Shown here piece by piece: positions 1 through 6,509 of a stretch of 9,366 nucleotides of DNA. Location of the stretch: positions 1 through 9,366 of the forward strand of contig CAJARE010000344.1 of the NCBI GenBank assembly GCA_903944255.1, read 5' to 3'. The stretch comes from an uncultured beta proteobacterium (GTDB taxonomy: Bacteria; Pseudomonadota; Gammaproteobacteria; Burkholderiales; Burkholderiaceae). The notes under the pieces are model-generated. The model had not been told where the DNA came from and made no database searches. It saw only the letters and a list, made by a program, of their open reading frames with translations. Made by a program: the position numbers and the translations under genes. Position 1 is the first letter of the stretch. Each line of letters begins with the position of its first letter.

Positions 1-411
1 GGACGCTACCAAAATAAGCTGATTATTCGTGAAAGTTTATTGGTAGCATTTTTCTTGGCTGGTCTGGTGGTTCTGGGCGGACAACAAAAATGGTGGTTGC
101 AATCCCTCTTGGTAAATTTAGATGCGACTTCGGTTTACTACGGCGCCACTGTTCTGACTGCAGTCACTGATAATGCTGCACTCACCTATTTAGGATCGCT
201 AGTGGATGGACTCTCCGATGAATTTAAATATTCATTGGTTTCGGGTGCGCTCACTGGTGGTGGCTTAACGGTAATTGCCAACGCCCCTAATCCTGCAGGC
301 TTCTCCATTCTGAAGCCTAGCTTTGAAGAGGGTGCGATTAGCCCGCTCTACTTGTTTTTATATGCGCTACCGCCAACGATCATCGCCATCATCGCATTCC
401 GTTTTATCTAA
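1..411 (+). CDS. Putative Na+/H+ antiporter, C-terminal part (5' end outside window)
   Basis: The reading frame is open from the first base and ends at TAA 409-411, so only the last 136 codons are present. The protein is strongly hydrophobic with several membrane segments. It carries a small-residue stretch, TAVTDNAALTYLGSLV, and a conserved-looking loop, ANAPNPAGFSILKP, that recall the ion-transporter (ArsB/NhaD-like) superfamily and the family annotated as 'putative Na+/H+ antiporter'. From family knowledge it would exchange cations for protons across the inner membrane; the substrate cannot be read from this fragment. A TTG at position 40 is in frame but lies inside the gene and is unlikely to be the true start. 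A strong terminator follows at 431-467, so this gene ends its own transcription unit. The family call is fairly confident, the transport specificity is not. Confidence 0.75.
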   Translation, partial: GRYQNKLIIRESLLVAFFLAGLVVLGGQQKWWLQSLLVNLDATSVYYGATVLTAVTDNAALTYLGSLVDGLSDEFKYSLVSGALTGGGLTVIANAPNPAGFSILKPSFEEGAISPLYLFLYALPPTIIAIIAFRFI

Positions 412-430
412 ATCTTGTTCCAGAAGATTG

Positions 431-467
431 AAAGGCCATTGCCCACTCGGTAGCGGCCTTTTTCTTT
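431..467 (+). terminator. Rho-independent terminator after the antiporter gene
   Basis: AAAGGCC (431-437) pairs with GGCCTTT (455-461). An inner stem TGCC (440-443) with GGTA (449-452, one G-U pair) closes a 5-base loop, and a T-rich tail TTTTTCTTT (459-467) follows. It lies 20 bases after the antiporter stop codon and 18 bases before the next start codon, which separates the two genes transcriptionally. Confidence 0.85.
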
Positions 468-484
468 GCAGATAAAATCAAGAC

Positions 485-1018
485 ATGTCTAAATTTTGGA
501 ATTTTGTTTTCTTTCAAGCAGGTTGGTTTGCTTGTATCTTGGGCGCTGCTCATCAGCAGGCTCTCTGGGCGGTGATTGGAAGTCTGGCATATATTGTTTT
601 TCATATCTGGCGCTCTCAGACCCCAAAGCTGGAGCTTAGCTTGTTGCTAAAAGTACTGTCTTTTGGGATCGTGACCGATAGCCTCCTGATGTATTTAGGG
701 ATCATCGACTTTAAGAATGCCTGGCCCTCTCCTTATCTATCACCAGCATGGATGTGGGCACTCTGGCTTTTAGTAGCCAGCACCCTCAATGGCTCCTTGT
801 CCTGGCTGCAGGGTAAGCTGGTTCTGGGGGTAGTTTTAGGGGCAATTTGCGGCCCCCTGTCTTATGAGGCTGGGATTCGAATGGGGGCGGCAAACTGGGG
901 TTCTGGGTCTCAAATCCTTGGTTTAGGCCTCATTAGCCTGATCTGGGCAGTAGCGATGCCCCTCTTTTTCTATTGGGACAGACCCAAGGTCGAAGGTACC
1001 CTAGTAAAAAATCTGTAA
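485..1018 (+). CDS. DUF2878 family integral membrane protein
   Basis: This 177-residue protein has about five to six predicted membrane segments. It begins with NFVFFQAGWFACILGAA, and later has WMWALWLLVASTLNGSLSWL and GPLSYEAGIRMGA, a pattern I recognise as the DUF2878 family; the length fits that family. Its biochemical function is unknown. In other bacteria such proteins often sit near DUF1365, cyclopropane-fatty-acid synthase and other lipid genes, but that context is absent here, so no pathway is inferred. The ATG at 485 is the first plausible start and lies after the upstream terminator; the Shine-Dalgarno signal before it is weak (ATCAAGAC). No clear terminator follows before the recA promoter region. 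Confidence 0.8.
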   Translation: MSKFWNFVFFQAGWFACILGAAHQQALWAVIGSLAYIVFHIWRSQTPKLELSLLLKVLSFGIVTDSLLMYLGIIDFKNAWPSPYLSPAWMWALWLLVASTLNGSLSWLQGKLVLGVVLGAICGPLSYEAGIRMGAANWGSGSQILGLGLISLIWAVAMPLFFYWDRPKVEGTLVKNL

Positions 1019-1036
1019 ATTCCTTTAAAAAGTCGC

Positions 1037-1066
1037 TTGCAAATACTACTGTTTTTATATACAGTA
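1037..1066 (+). promoter_or_regulatory. LexA (SOS) box overlapping the probable recA promoter
   Basis: TACTGTTTTTATATACAGTA at 1047-1066 is a CTGT-N8-ACAG palindrome with perfect 6-base arms, matching the LexA operator used in Gamma- and Betaproteobacteria. A plausible -35 TTGCAA (1037-1042) with a 17-base spacer places a weak -10, TACAGT (1060-1065), inside the right arm; TATACA (1058-1063) is an alternative at 15 bases. Bound LexA would therefore cover the -10 element. It lies about 70 bases before the recA start. The operator call is strong, the exact promoter boxes less so. Confidence 0.9.
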
Positions 1067-1136
1067 ACTTCTAAGTTGTCAGGTAGTCGATAAAACTTCG
1101 GGAAAAAGCCCAATACAAAGCGAAAAGGAATCAAAA

Positions 1137-2228
1137 ATGGCCTTGGATGACAAGAAAAAATCAGCCTCTTCAGAATTTGAAGGAATGAGCGGAGATAAGC
1201 AAAAAGCGCTAACAGCAGCTTTAGCTCAGATTGAGAAGCAATTTGGTAAGGGCTCAATCATGCGATTGGGCGATGCTGAAATCAGTCAAGATATTCAAGT
1301 GGTATCAAGCGGATCATTAGGTCTGGATATTGCACTTGGAGTTGGTGGTTTGGCGCGAGGACGCGTGATTGAGGTCTATGGACCAGAGTCATCGGGTAAA
1401 ACAACCTTAACCTTGCATGCGATTGCAGAGATGCAAAAGTTAGGTGGCACTTGCGCCTTTATTGATGCTGAGCACGCTTTAGATGTTCAGTACGCATCCC
1501 GTCTTGGTGTGGATGTGAACAATCTCTTAATTTCTCAACCGGATACTGGTGAGCAAGCTTTAGAAATCGCTGATGCTTTAGTGCGCTCAGGCTCCATTGA
1601 TTTGATCGTGATTGATTCGGTTGCTGCCTTAGTTCCTAGAGCTGAGATTGAAGGTGATATGGGCGATTCATTGCCAGGTTTGCAGGCACGTTTAATGAGT
1701 CAAGCTTTGCGCAAACTCACTGGTGCGATTAAACGCACCAATACAACTGTCATTTTCATTAACCAAATTCGGATGAAGATCGGTGTCATGTTCGGCTCCC
1801 CAGAAACCACTACTGGTGGTAATGCACTCAAGTTCTATGCATCGATGCGTTTAGATATTCGCCGCATTGGTAGCATCAAGAAGGGTGATGAGGTGGTGGG
1901 TAATGAGACTCGTGTGAAGGTTGTCAAAAACAAAGTTTCTCCTCCATTCCGTGAAGCCATTTTTGACATCATGTATGGCGCAGGTATTTCGCGCGAAGGT
2001 GAGATTATCGATATGGGTGTAGAAGCCGATCTGGTTGAAAAGTCAGGCTCTTGGTATAGCTATAACGGCGATCGCATTGGTCAAGGTAAAGACAATGTGC
2101 GGGAGTTCTTAAAAGAGAATCCAGCGATCGCTAAAGATATCGAGGCAAAAATACGTGAGAAGTTAGGTGTCAAAGCGGGCTCAGCCGTAGTTACCGATGT
2201 ACTGAGTGAAGAAGAGGAAGTCGAATAG
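1137..2228 (+). CDS. recA: Recombinase A
   Basis: RecA forms ATP-dependent filaments on single-stranded DNA, catalyses strand exchange and triggers LexA self-cleavage in the SOS response. The 363-residue length is slightly longer than E. coli RecA (about 352). Visible features are the N-terminal helix with KALTAALAQIEKQFGKGSIMR, Walker A GPESSGKT (82-89), the catalytic Glu112 in IDAEHALD, Walker B LIVIDSVAAL (156-165), the DNA-binding L2 loop with NQIRMKIGVMFG and SPETTTGGNALKFYASMR (209-238), and an acidic tail ending SEEEEVE. The start ATG is preceded by AAAAGGAA (1123-1130) at 6 bases. Expression should be LexA-controlled through the box at 1047-1066. recX follows directly, and the probable recA terminator lies within its first codons. 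Confidence 0.99.
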   Translation: MALDDKKKSASSEFEGMSGDKQKALTAALAQIEKQFGKGSIMRLGDAEISQDIQVVSSGSLGLDIALGVGGLARGRVIEVYGPESSGKTTLTLHAIAEMQKLGGTCAFIDAEHALDVQYASRLGVDVNNLLISQPDTGEQALEIADALVRSGSIDLIVIDSVAALVPRAEIEGDMGDSLPGLQARLMSQALRKLTGAIKRTNTTVIFINQIRMKIGVMFGSPETTTGGNALKFYASMRLDIRRIGSIKKGDEVVGNETRVKVVKNKVSPPFREAIFDIMYGAGISREGEIIDMGVEADLVEKSGSWYSYNGDRIGQGKDNVREFLKENPAIAKDIEAKIREKLGVKAGSAVVTDVLSEEEEVE

Positions 2229-2232
2229 TTTG

Positions 2233-2787
2233 ATGTCAGAACTAAGTAGCAAAGAAAAAAAAGGCGCTAAACAAAGCCCGAGTCTCAAAGCTCGGGCTTT
2301 GCGTCTTTTATCGCTACGAGAATATAGCCGCAAAGGTATGGCTGCCAAGCTAGCCGAGTCCGAGCAACGATGGGTAAAGCTTGCTAAGACGGATGCGAAA
2401 GAAAGCTCAAATGCTGATCAAGATGGTCTTCCAGTCAAATCTACTGCAATAGAGATTGACGCCATTTTGGATGACTTTGAGGCGCGTGGCTGGCTTTCAG
2501 ATGATCGATTTGCAGAGGCCTTGGTCCGTCGTCGCAGTGACCGATATGGCATCCGCAAGATCCAAGATGAGCTCGAAAGAGCTGGCGTGGATTCCAGTAA
2601 ATCAGCCCCTCTTCTCAAAACACTTAAAGAGACTGAATATCAGCGGGCTTATGAGTTGTGGTCTAGAAAGTTTGGCGCACCTGCCCAGGACCAAAAGGAG
2701 AAAGCTAAGCACTATCGCTTCTTGGCCTCTAAGGGCTTTAGTTCTGAGGTCGTAGTAAAGGTCATCGCTGGCCAGCGCCAAGACTAG
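2233..2787 (+). CDS. recX: Regulatory protein RecX
   Basis: RecX binds RecA filaments and limits their growth and ATPase activity. The 184-residue protein shows the family pattern of three-helix repeats: ARALRLLSLREYSRKGMAAKL (about 20-40), ILDDFEARGWLSDDRFAEALVRRR (78-101) with YGIRKIQDELERAGV, and a C-terminal repeat RFLASKGFSSEVVVKVI (162-178). A hydrophilic stretch of about 25 residues (44-70) separates the first repeats and makes it somewhat longer than E. coli RecX (166). I chose ATG 2233, four bases after the recA stop; an in-frame GTG at 2206 would overlap recA and add nine lysine- and serine-rich residues. The nearest purine-rich site, GAGGAAG in the recA tail, is about 12 bases away. 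Codons 14-23 contain a terminator-like hairpin, described separately. Confidence 0.93.
   Translation: MSELSSKEKKGAKQSPSLKARALRLLSLREYSRKGMAAKLAESEQRWVKLAKTDAKESSNADQDGLPVKSTAIEIDAILDDFEARGWLSDDRFAEALVRRRSDRYGIRKIQDELERAGVDSSKSAPLLKTLKETEYQRAYELWSRKFGAPAQDQKEKAKHYRFLASKGFSSEVVVKVIAGQRQD
2272..2311 (+). terminator. Terminator-like hairpin inside the 5' end of recX
   Basis: CAAAGCCCGAG (2272-2282) and CTCGGGCTTTG (2291-2301) are perfect 11-base complements around the 8-base loop TCTCAAAG. The GC core is followed by a T-rich stretch, TTTGCGTCTTTTA (2298-2310). It begins 44 bases after the recA stop codon, where a recA terminator would be expected, but it lies in recX codons 14-23. Termination activity is inferred; the pairing itself is seen directly. 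Confidence 0.65.
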
Positions 2788-2975
2788 GACAATCACGGAT
2801 CGTAAAATCGAGTTTGCGGCGTTGCAGCATGATAGACTTGCGAAGTCGGTCAAGCCGTTCGCATTTATTCAAATTTGGCTAATCTAGCCATTTTCAGGGT
2901 AGGGATGAGATGAAGGCGACATCGGTTTTGTTAATTCTCATCGCTTGCTAATAAAGATACTGTTTCGGAGTCATT
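2788..2975. other. Intergenic region between recX and sucC
   Basis: This 188-base gap holds no sizeable gene. I see an imperfect palindrome TGCGGC-GTT-GCAGCA (2815-2829), a weak bulged stem GCGAA-GT-CGG / CCG-TTCGC (2840-2862) followed only by ATTTATTC, a possible 13-residue upstream ORF (2910-2951), and the sucC ribosome site CGGAG (2966-2970). A sucC promoter must lie here unless sucC is read from recX. TTGTTA (2928-2933) with TAATAA (2949-2954, 15-base spacer) is a poor candidate. No convincing recX terminator was found. Confidence 0.5.
2910..2951 (+). CDS. Possible 13-residue upstream ORF (leader peptide) before sucC
   Basis: ATG 2910 opens a frame encoding MKATSVLLILIAC, closed by tandem in-frame stops TAA TAA (2949-2954). 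AGGGA (2901-2905) sits 4 bases upstream as a ribosome site. The peptide looks like a bacterial lipoprotein signal sequence ending exactly at the lipobox cysteine (LIAC). It ends 24 bases before the sucC ATG. It may be a translated leader or pure chance: a frame this short has no statistical weight by itself, and one of the weak sucC promoter candidates overlaps it, which would exclude it from that mRNA. Confidence 0.2.
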   Translation: MKATSVLLILIAC

Positions 2976-4145
2976 ATGAAAATTCACGAGTACCAGGGCA
3001 AAGAACTTTTGCGCCAATTTAATGTGCCTGTTCCAAATGGCATTCCTGCTTTCAGTATTGATGAGGCGATGAAAGCCGCTGAAAAACTGGGTGGCCCAGT
3101 ATGGGTTGTCAAAGCCCAGATTCATGCTGGTGGACGCGGCAAGGGCGGCGGTGTTAAGTTGGCCAGAAGCATGGACGAGGTAAAGAAATATTCTTCCGAG
3201 ATCTTGGGAATGCAACTCAAGACTCATCAGACTGGACCTGAAGGTCAAAAAGTCAATCGTCTCTTAATTGAAGATGGCGCAGATATTAAAAAAGAGTATT
3301 ACTTCAGCATCGTTACAGACCGTGCGACACAAAAGAACGTGATCATGGCTTCTAGCGAAGGCGGTATGGATATTGAAGAGGTTGCTGAATCACATCCAGA
3401 AAAAATTATTAAAGTATTTGTTGATCCGCTGATTGGTTTAACAGATGCGGATTGCGACATTGTTGCCAAGGGTATTGGCGTTCCTGATGCCTCTATTCCA
3501 ATGGCGCGAGATGTGTTTAAGAATTTATATAAAACCTACTGGGATACTGATGCATCCTTGGTAGAGATCAATCCATTAATCCTGGAAGGTAATGGCAAGA
3601 TCAAGGCGCTTGATGCTAAATTTAACTTTGATCCAAATGCACTATTCCGTCATCCAGAAATCGTCGCCTACCGCGATATGGATGAAGAGGATGCAGCAGA
3701 GATCGAAGCTTCTAAGTTTGACCTTGCTTATATTTCTTTAGATGGCAATATTGGTTGCTTAGTCAATGGTGCTGGCTTAGCAATGGCCACCATGGATACG
3801 ATTAAGTTATTCGGTGGCGAGCCAGCCAATTTCTTGGATGTTGGTGGCGGAGCTACTGCAGAAAAAGTGACTGAAGCATTCAAGATCATGCTCAAGAATA
3901 AGAGCGTTGAAGCTATTTTGGTAAATATCTTTGGCGGCATTATGCGTTGTGATGTGATCGCTGAAGGGGTTGTGACTGCTTGTAAGGCAGTGAATTTAAC
4001 CGTTCCTTTGGTTGTGCGTATGAAGGGTACCAATGAAGAGTTGGGCAAGAAGATCCTAGTTGACTCTGGTTTACCAATCATCAGCGCAGACTCAATGGCT
4101 GAAGCCGCTACAAAAGTAGTTGCTGCTGTTGCCAAAAACAAATAA
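2976..4145 (+). CDS. sucC: Succinyl-CoA synthetase (ADP-forming), beta subunit
   Basis: SucC with SucD interconverts succinyl-CoA plus ADP and phosphate with succinate, CoA and ATP, the substrate-level phosphorylation step of the TCA cycle, in the cytoplasm. The 389 residues match the usual length (388 in E. coli). The N-terminal ATP-grasp domain begins MKIHEYQGKELL and has the nucleotide loop VKAQIHAGGRGKGGGVK (45-61) and the metal-binding region with EINPL (197-201). The C-terminal CoA-ligase domain has GNIGCLVNGAGLAM (257-270), FLDVGGGA (287-293) and NIFGGIMRCDVIA (317-329). The start ATG has GGAG 5 bases upstream. sucD follows after 15 bases, so both subunits are made from one mRNA. No truncation or odd residues were seen. 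Confidence 0.99.
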   Translation: MKIHEYQGKELLRQFNVPVPNGIPAFSIDEAMKAAEKLGGPVWVVKAQIHAGGRGKGGGVKLARSMDEVKKYSSEILGMQLKTHQTGPEGQKVNRLLIEDGADIKKEYYFSIVTDRATQKNVIMASSEGGMDIEEVAESHPEKIIKVFVDPLIGLTDADCDIVAKGIGVPDASIPMARDVFKNLYKTYWDTDASLVEINPLILEGNGKIKALDAKFNFDPNALFRHPEIVAYRDMDEEDAAEIEASKFDLAYISLDGNIGCLVNGAGLAMATMDTIKLFGGEPANFLDVGGGATAEKVTEAFKIMLKNKSVEAILVNIFGGIMRCDVIAEGVVTACKAVNLTVPLVVRMKGTNEELGKKILVDSGLPIISADSMAEAATKVVAAVAKNK

Positions 4146-4160
4146 TCCAGGAATTTCAAT

Positions 4161-5054
4161 ATGTCTATTTTGATTAATAAAAACACCAAAGTCATTACAC
4201 AAGGTATCACTGGTAAGACCGGTCAGTTTCATACAGAAAAATGTCAGGAATACGCAAACGGCAAAAATTGTTTTGTTGCTGGTGTCAATCCTAAAAAAGC
4301 GGGCGAGTCGATTTTTAATATTCCAATTTATGGAACAGTGAAAGAAGCTGCCCAGCAAACTGGTGCAACTACCTCTGTCATTTATGTTCCACCTCCAGGC
4401 GCAGCGGCAGCCATTTGGGAAGCAGTAGAGGCTGACCTGGATTTTGTTATTTGTATTACTGAAGGTGTTCCAGTGCGCGACATGCTTGAGCTGCGCAATA
4501 AGATGAAGGCTAAAGAAGCCGCTGGCGGCAAGAAGACTTTATTGCTGGGACCAAATTGCCCTGGAATCATTACTCCTGATGAAATCAAGATCGGCATCAT
4601 GCCTGGCCACATACATAGAAAGGGTCGTATTGGTGTTGTTAGTCGCTCCGGTACTTTGACTTATGAGGCCGTTGGTCAATTAACGGCTATTGGTTTAGGT
4701 CAGTCCACTGCAGTGGGTATTGGTGGTGATCCTATCAATGGCTTAAAGCACATCGACATCATGAAGATGTTTAATGATGATCCAGAAACCGATGCAGTCA
4801 TCATGATTGGTGAAATTGGCGGACCTGATGAGGCAGAGGCAGCTCGCTGGTGCAAAGACAATATGAAAAAACCAATTGTTGGCTTCATCGCTGGTGTCAC
4901 TGCGCCACCTGGAAAACGGATGGGCCATGCTGGCGCATTGATTTCTGGTGGTGCTGATACTGCTGATGCTAAGTTGGCTGTAATGGAAGAATGTGGCTTC
5001 AAAGTAACAAAGAATCCATCTGAAATGGCTGCTTTGCTGAAAGCTATGTTGTAA
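4161..5054 (+). CDS. sucD: Succinyl-CoA synthetase (ADP-forming), alpha subunit
   Basis: SucD carries the CoA-binding site and the histidine that is phosphorylated during catalysis. The 297-residue protein has an N-terminal Rossmann CoA-binding domain (VITQGITGKTGQFH, 11-24; GVNPKKAG, 41-48; VIYVPPPGAAAAI, 73-85), the GPNCPGIITP loop (130-139), the SRSGTLTYEA segment (161-170), the active-site glutamate in MIGEIGG (E218) and the phosphohistidine H256 in GKRMGHAGALISGG. It is about eight residues longer than E. coli SucD, apparently through an extra stretch around KAKEAAGGKK (116-125). AGGAA (4149-4153) lies 7 bases before the ATG. It is the last gene of the sucCD operon, with a strong terminator 12 bases after the stop codon. 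Confidence 0.99.
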   Translation: MSILINKNTKVITQGITGKTGQFHTEKCQEYANGKNCFVAGVNPKKAGESIFNIPIYGTVKEAAQQTGATTSVIYVPPPGAAAAIWEAVEADLDFVICITEGVPVRDMLELRNKMKAKEAAGGKKTLLLGPNCPGIITPDEIKIGIMPGHIHRKGRIGVVSRSGTLTYEAVGQLTAIGLGQSTAVGIGGDPINGLKHIDIMKMFNDDPETDAVIMIGEIGGPDEAEAARWCKDNMKKPIVGFIAGVTAPPGKRMGHAGALISGGADTADAKLAVMEECGFKVTKNPSEMAALLKAML

Positions 5055-5066
5055 TTGTGACTCAGG

Positions 5067-5095
5067 AAAGGGATGATAAACATCATCCTTTTTTT
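5067..5095 (+). terminator. Rho-independent terminator of sucCD
   Basis: GGATGAT (5071-5077) pairs perfectly with ATCATCC (5082-5088) around the loop AAAC, and a run of seven T follows (5089-5095). The upstream AAAG (5067-5070) can pair with part of the T run. It begins 12 bases after the sucD stop, a textbook terminator that separates sucCD from the TerC-type gene. Confidence 0.93.
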
Positions 5096-5136
5096 AAGCA
5101 AAAAGAAGTTAAAACATAAAAATATAAGAGGATGAC

Positions 5137-5835
5137 ATGGAGTTTTTAGCAATGTTGGATTGGTCTGTAGTTGCACAGATCATCTTGATTGACATTTTAT
5201 TGGGCGGTGACAATGCTGTTGTGATTGCCTTAGCCTGCCGCAACCTACACCCCAATCAGCGCCGTAAAGGTATTTTGTGGGGTACTGCCGGTGCAATTAT
5301 TCTGCGCATTATTTTGGTCGCGTTCGCGGTCACGCTGCTACAGATCCCATTCTTAAAGTTTGTTGGCGGCATTCTGCTGCTGTGGATTGGTTATAAGTTG
5401 ATGGTGGATTCAGGCGGTGAAGAAGATCATGGTATGCAAGCACCGGATAAATTATTTGCGGCAATTAAAACTATTATCATCGCTGATATCGTCATGAGCT
5501 TGGATAACGTCTTGGCGATTGCTGGAGCCGCAGGTCAAGTTGAAGACCAGGCACATCAGCTTGGCTATATTGTTTTTGGCTTGCTAGTTTCTGTACCGCT
5601 CATCATTGGTGGTAGCCGAATCGTGCTATACCTCATTGATCGTTTCCCAATTATTGTTACCGCTGGTGCCGGCTTGTTAGGATGGATTGCGGGTGGCATG
5701 ATCTTATCTGATCCGGGTGTGCTGAAGTTCTTCGGGGCTGGATTAGAGGCATACGGCATGATTGCAGGAGCAGTTGGTGCAATCGCAGTGATGGCCCTTG
5801 GAGAAGTTGTAAAGCGTACCCATAAAAAAGCTTAA
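5137..5835 (+). CDS. TerC/YjbE family integral membrane protein
   Basis: This 232-residue, about seven-pass inner-membrane protein carries the two signature motifs of the TerC family: LLGGDNAVVIALA (21-33) and DIVMSLDNVLAIAG (117-130), each with aspartates lying within membrane segments. It resembles the YjbE branch in length and layout. Family knowledge links TerC, Alx and YjbE proteins to metal-ion (especially manganese) export or metalation of exported proteins; the substrate here is inferred. The ATG at 5137 has GAGGA (5128-5132) 4 bases upstream; ATG 5152 is an in-frame alternative that would trim only five residues. Some relatives follow a yybP-ykoY manganese riboswitch, but the 41 bases left between the sucD terminator and this start are too short for one and none is seen. 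Confidence 0.92.
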   Translation: MEFLAMLDWSVVAQIILIDILLGGDNAVVIALACRNLHPNQRRKGILWGTAGAIILRIILVAFAVTLLQIPFLKFVGGILLLWIGYKLMVDSGGEEDHGMQAPDKLFAAIKTIIIADIVMSLDNVLAIAGAAGQVEDQAHQLGYIVFGLLVSVPLIIGGSRIVLYLIDRFPIIVTAGAGLLGWIAGGMILSDPGVLKFFGAGLEAYGMIAGAVGAIAVMALGEVVKRTHKKA

Positions 5836-5889
5836 GTAGTTGAGTTTCAGAAGTTGACGGCTTTAATCCGATATTTCTGACAAAAACTT

Positions 5890-5942
5890 TCCCCTAGAAG
5901 AAGGGCTTCATAATGGATCATGAAGTCTTATCAACTAGGGGA
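5890..5942 (+). promoter_or_regulatory. Candidate structured leader RNA sequestering the pilin ribosome site
   Basis: Three co-linear helices can stack: TCCCCTAG (5890-5897) with CTAGGGGA (5935-5942); AAGA (5898-5901) with TCTT (5926-5929); CTTCAT (5906-5911) with ATGAAG (5920-5925), around an 8-base loop. This gives 18 base pairs with bulges AGGG (5902-5905) on the left and ATCAA (5930-5934) on the right. The right outer arm contains AGGGGA, the only good Shine-Dalgarno candidate before the pilin ATG at 5953. It matches no riboswitch class I know. Regulation is inferred; the complementarity is seen. Confidence 0.5.
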
Positions 5943-5952
5943 TATTTATTTT

Positions 5953-6465
5953 ATGATGAGAAACTCACAGAATCAAACAGATAACTCAGATCAGTCAGGT
6001 TTTACTCTAATCGAAGTAATGGTGGTAGTTGCCATCATTGGCATCTTGGTTGCTGTAGCGGTGCCTCAATATCAAGATTACATTGCCCGTAGCCGCGTCG
6101 TTGAAGGAATGAATTTATCCTCTAGTGCTAAGTTATCTGTCACAGAAGCTTTTGCTAGTCGCGGTACGGTCCCGATGGATGAAGCAACTAATGGTTCATT
6201 TACCTTTACCCCAACACGCAGCGTCAAGCTAATTGAAATTACACCATCGGGTGCCATCGCTATTGATTTTCAGAATAGCGTTGCTCCAGAAGGTAAAAAT
6301 ACCTTGCACCTGTTTCCGACGAATGAGCCAGATGCAAATGCTCCGAAGCCAGTCGATCTCTCTAAGTCAGAGGGCTCAACTTGGTCAGGCGGTTGGTCTT
6401 GTCGTTCAGCCGAAACAAATTTAATTCCTCAGTTACTGCCATCTGAGTGCAGAATTGGTAAGTAA
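5953..6465 (+). CDS. Type IV pilin (PilA/PilE-like prepilin)
   Basis: The protein has the class III prepilin signal: a hydrophilic leader ending in Gly16, then FTLIEVMVVVAIIGILVAVA with Phe1 and Glu5 of the mature chain, continuing PQYQDYIARS. Prepilin peptidase (PilD) would cleave after the glycine and N-methylate Phe1. The 170-residue precursor has a globular domain of about 115 residues and two C-terminal cysteines, C150 in GGWSC and C166 in LPSEC, that can form the D-region disulfide loop typical of pilins. I chose ATG 5953, which gives a 16-residue leader; ATG 5956 gives 15. An in-frame ATG at 5920 would give a 27-residue leader and lies inside the candidate hairpin, so it is less likely. 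No other pilus gene is in view, so whether this is the major subunit is unknown. Confidence 0.92.
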   Translation: MMRNSQNQTDNSDQSGFTLIEVMVVVAIIGILVAVAVPQYQDYIARSRVVEGMNLSSSAKLSVTEAFASRGTVPMDEATNGSFTFTPTRSVKLIEITPSGAIAIDFQNSVAPEGKNTLHLFPTNEPDANAPKPVDLSKSEGSTWSGGWSCRSAETNLIPQLLPSECRIGK

Positions 6466-6493
6466 GCATTAAGGGTTAGGTATTGGTGAAGCG

Positions 6494-6509
6494 CTTAAGA
6501 ATTCTTGAG
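6494..6509. repeat. Near-perfect 16-base palindrome at the pilin/glycosyltransferase convergent junction
   Basis: CTTAAGAATTCTTGAG is self-complementary except for one mismatched pair. It covers the last codons and the stop of the minus-strand gene, 28 bases after the pilin stop. It lacks a T-run on either side, so it is a poor terminator candidate, and no better one is present between the two convergent genes. Confidence 0.3.

Noticed and set aside
970..1257. 95-residue minus-strand frame across the recA promoter
   Set aside because: It spans the LexA box and the recA 5' end and shows no domain or start signal.
3728..4210. 160-residue minus-strand frame opposite sucC
   Set aside because: It lies wholly antisense to the highly conserved sucC/sucD genes, has low-complexity composition and no ribosome site; it is a shadow of codon bias.
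5055..5136. yybP-ykoY manganese riboswitch before the TerC-type gene
   Set aside because: Only 41 bases remain after the sucCD terminator and no conserved paired core is present.
4700..5176. 158-residue minus-strand frame opposite sucD
   Set aside because: It overlaps conserved sucD, the sucCD terminator and the TerC-type start; no recognisable domain.
5847..5880. TCAGAA/TTCTGA inverted repeat after the TerC-type gene as a terminator
   Set aside because: The stem is six bases with a 22-base loop and no following T-run.
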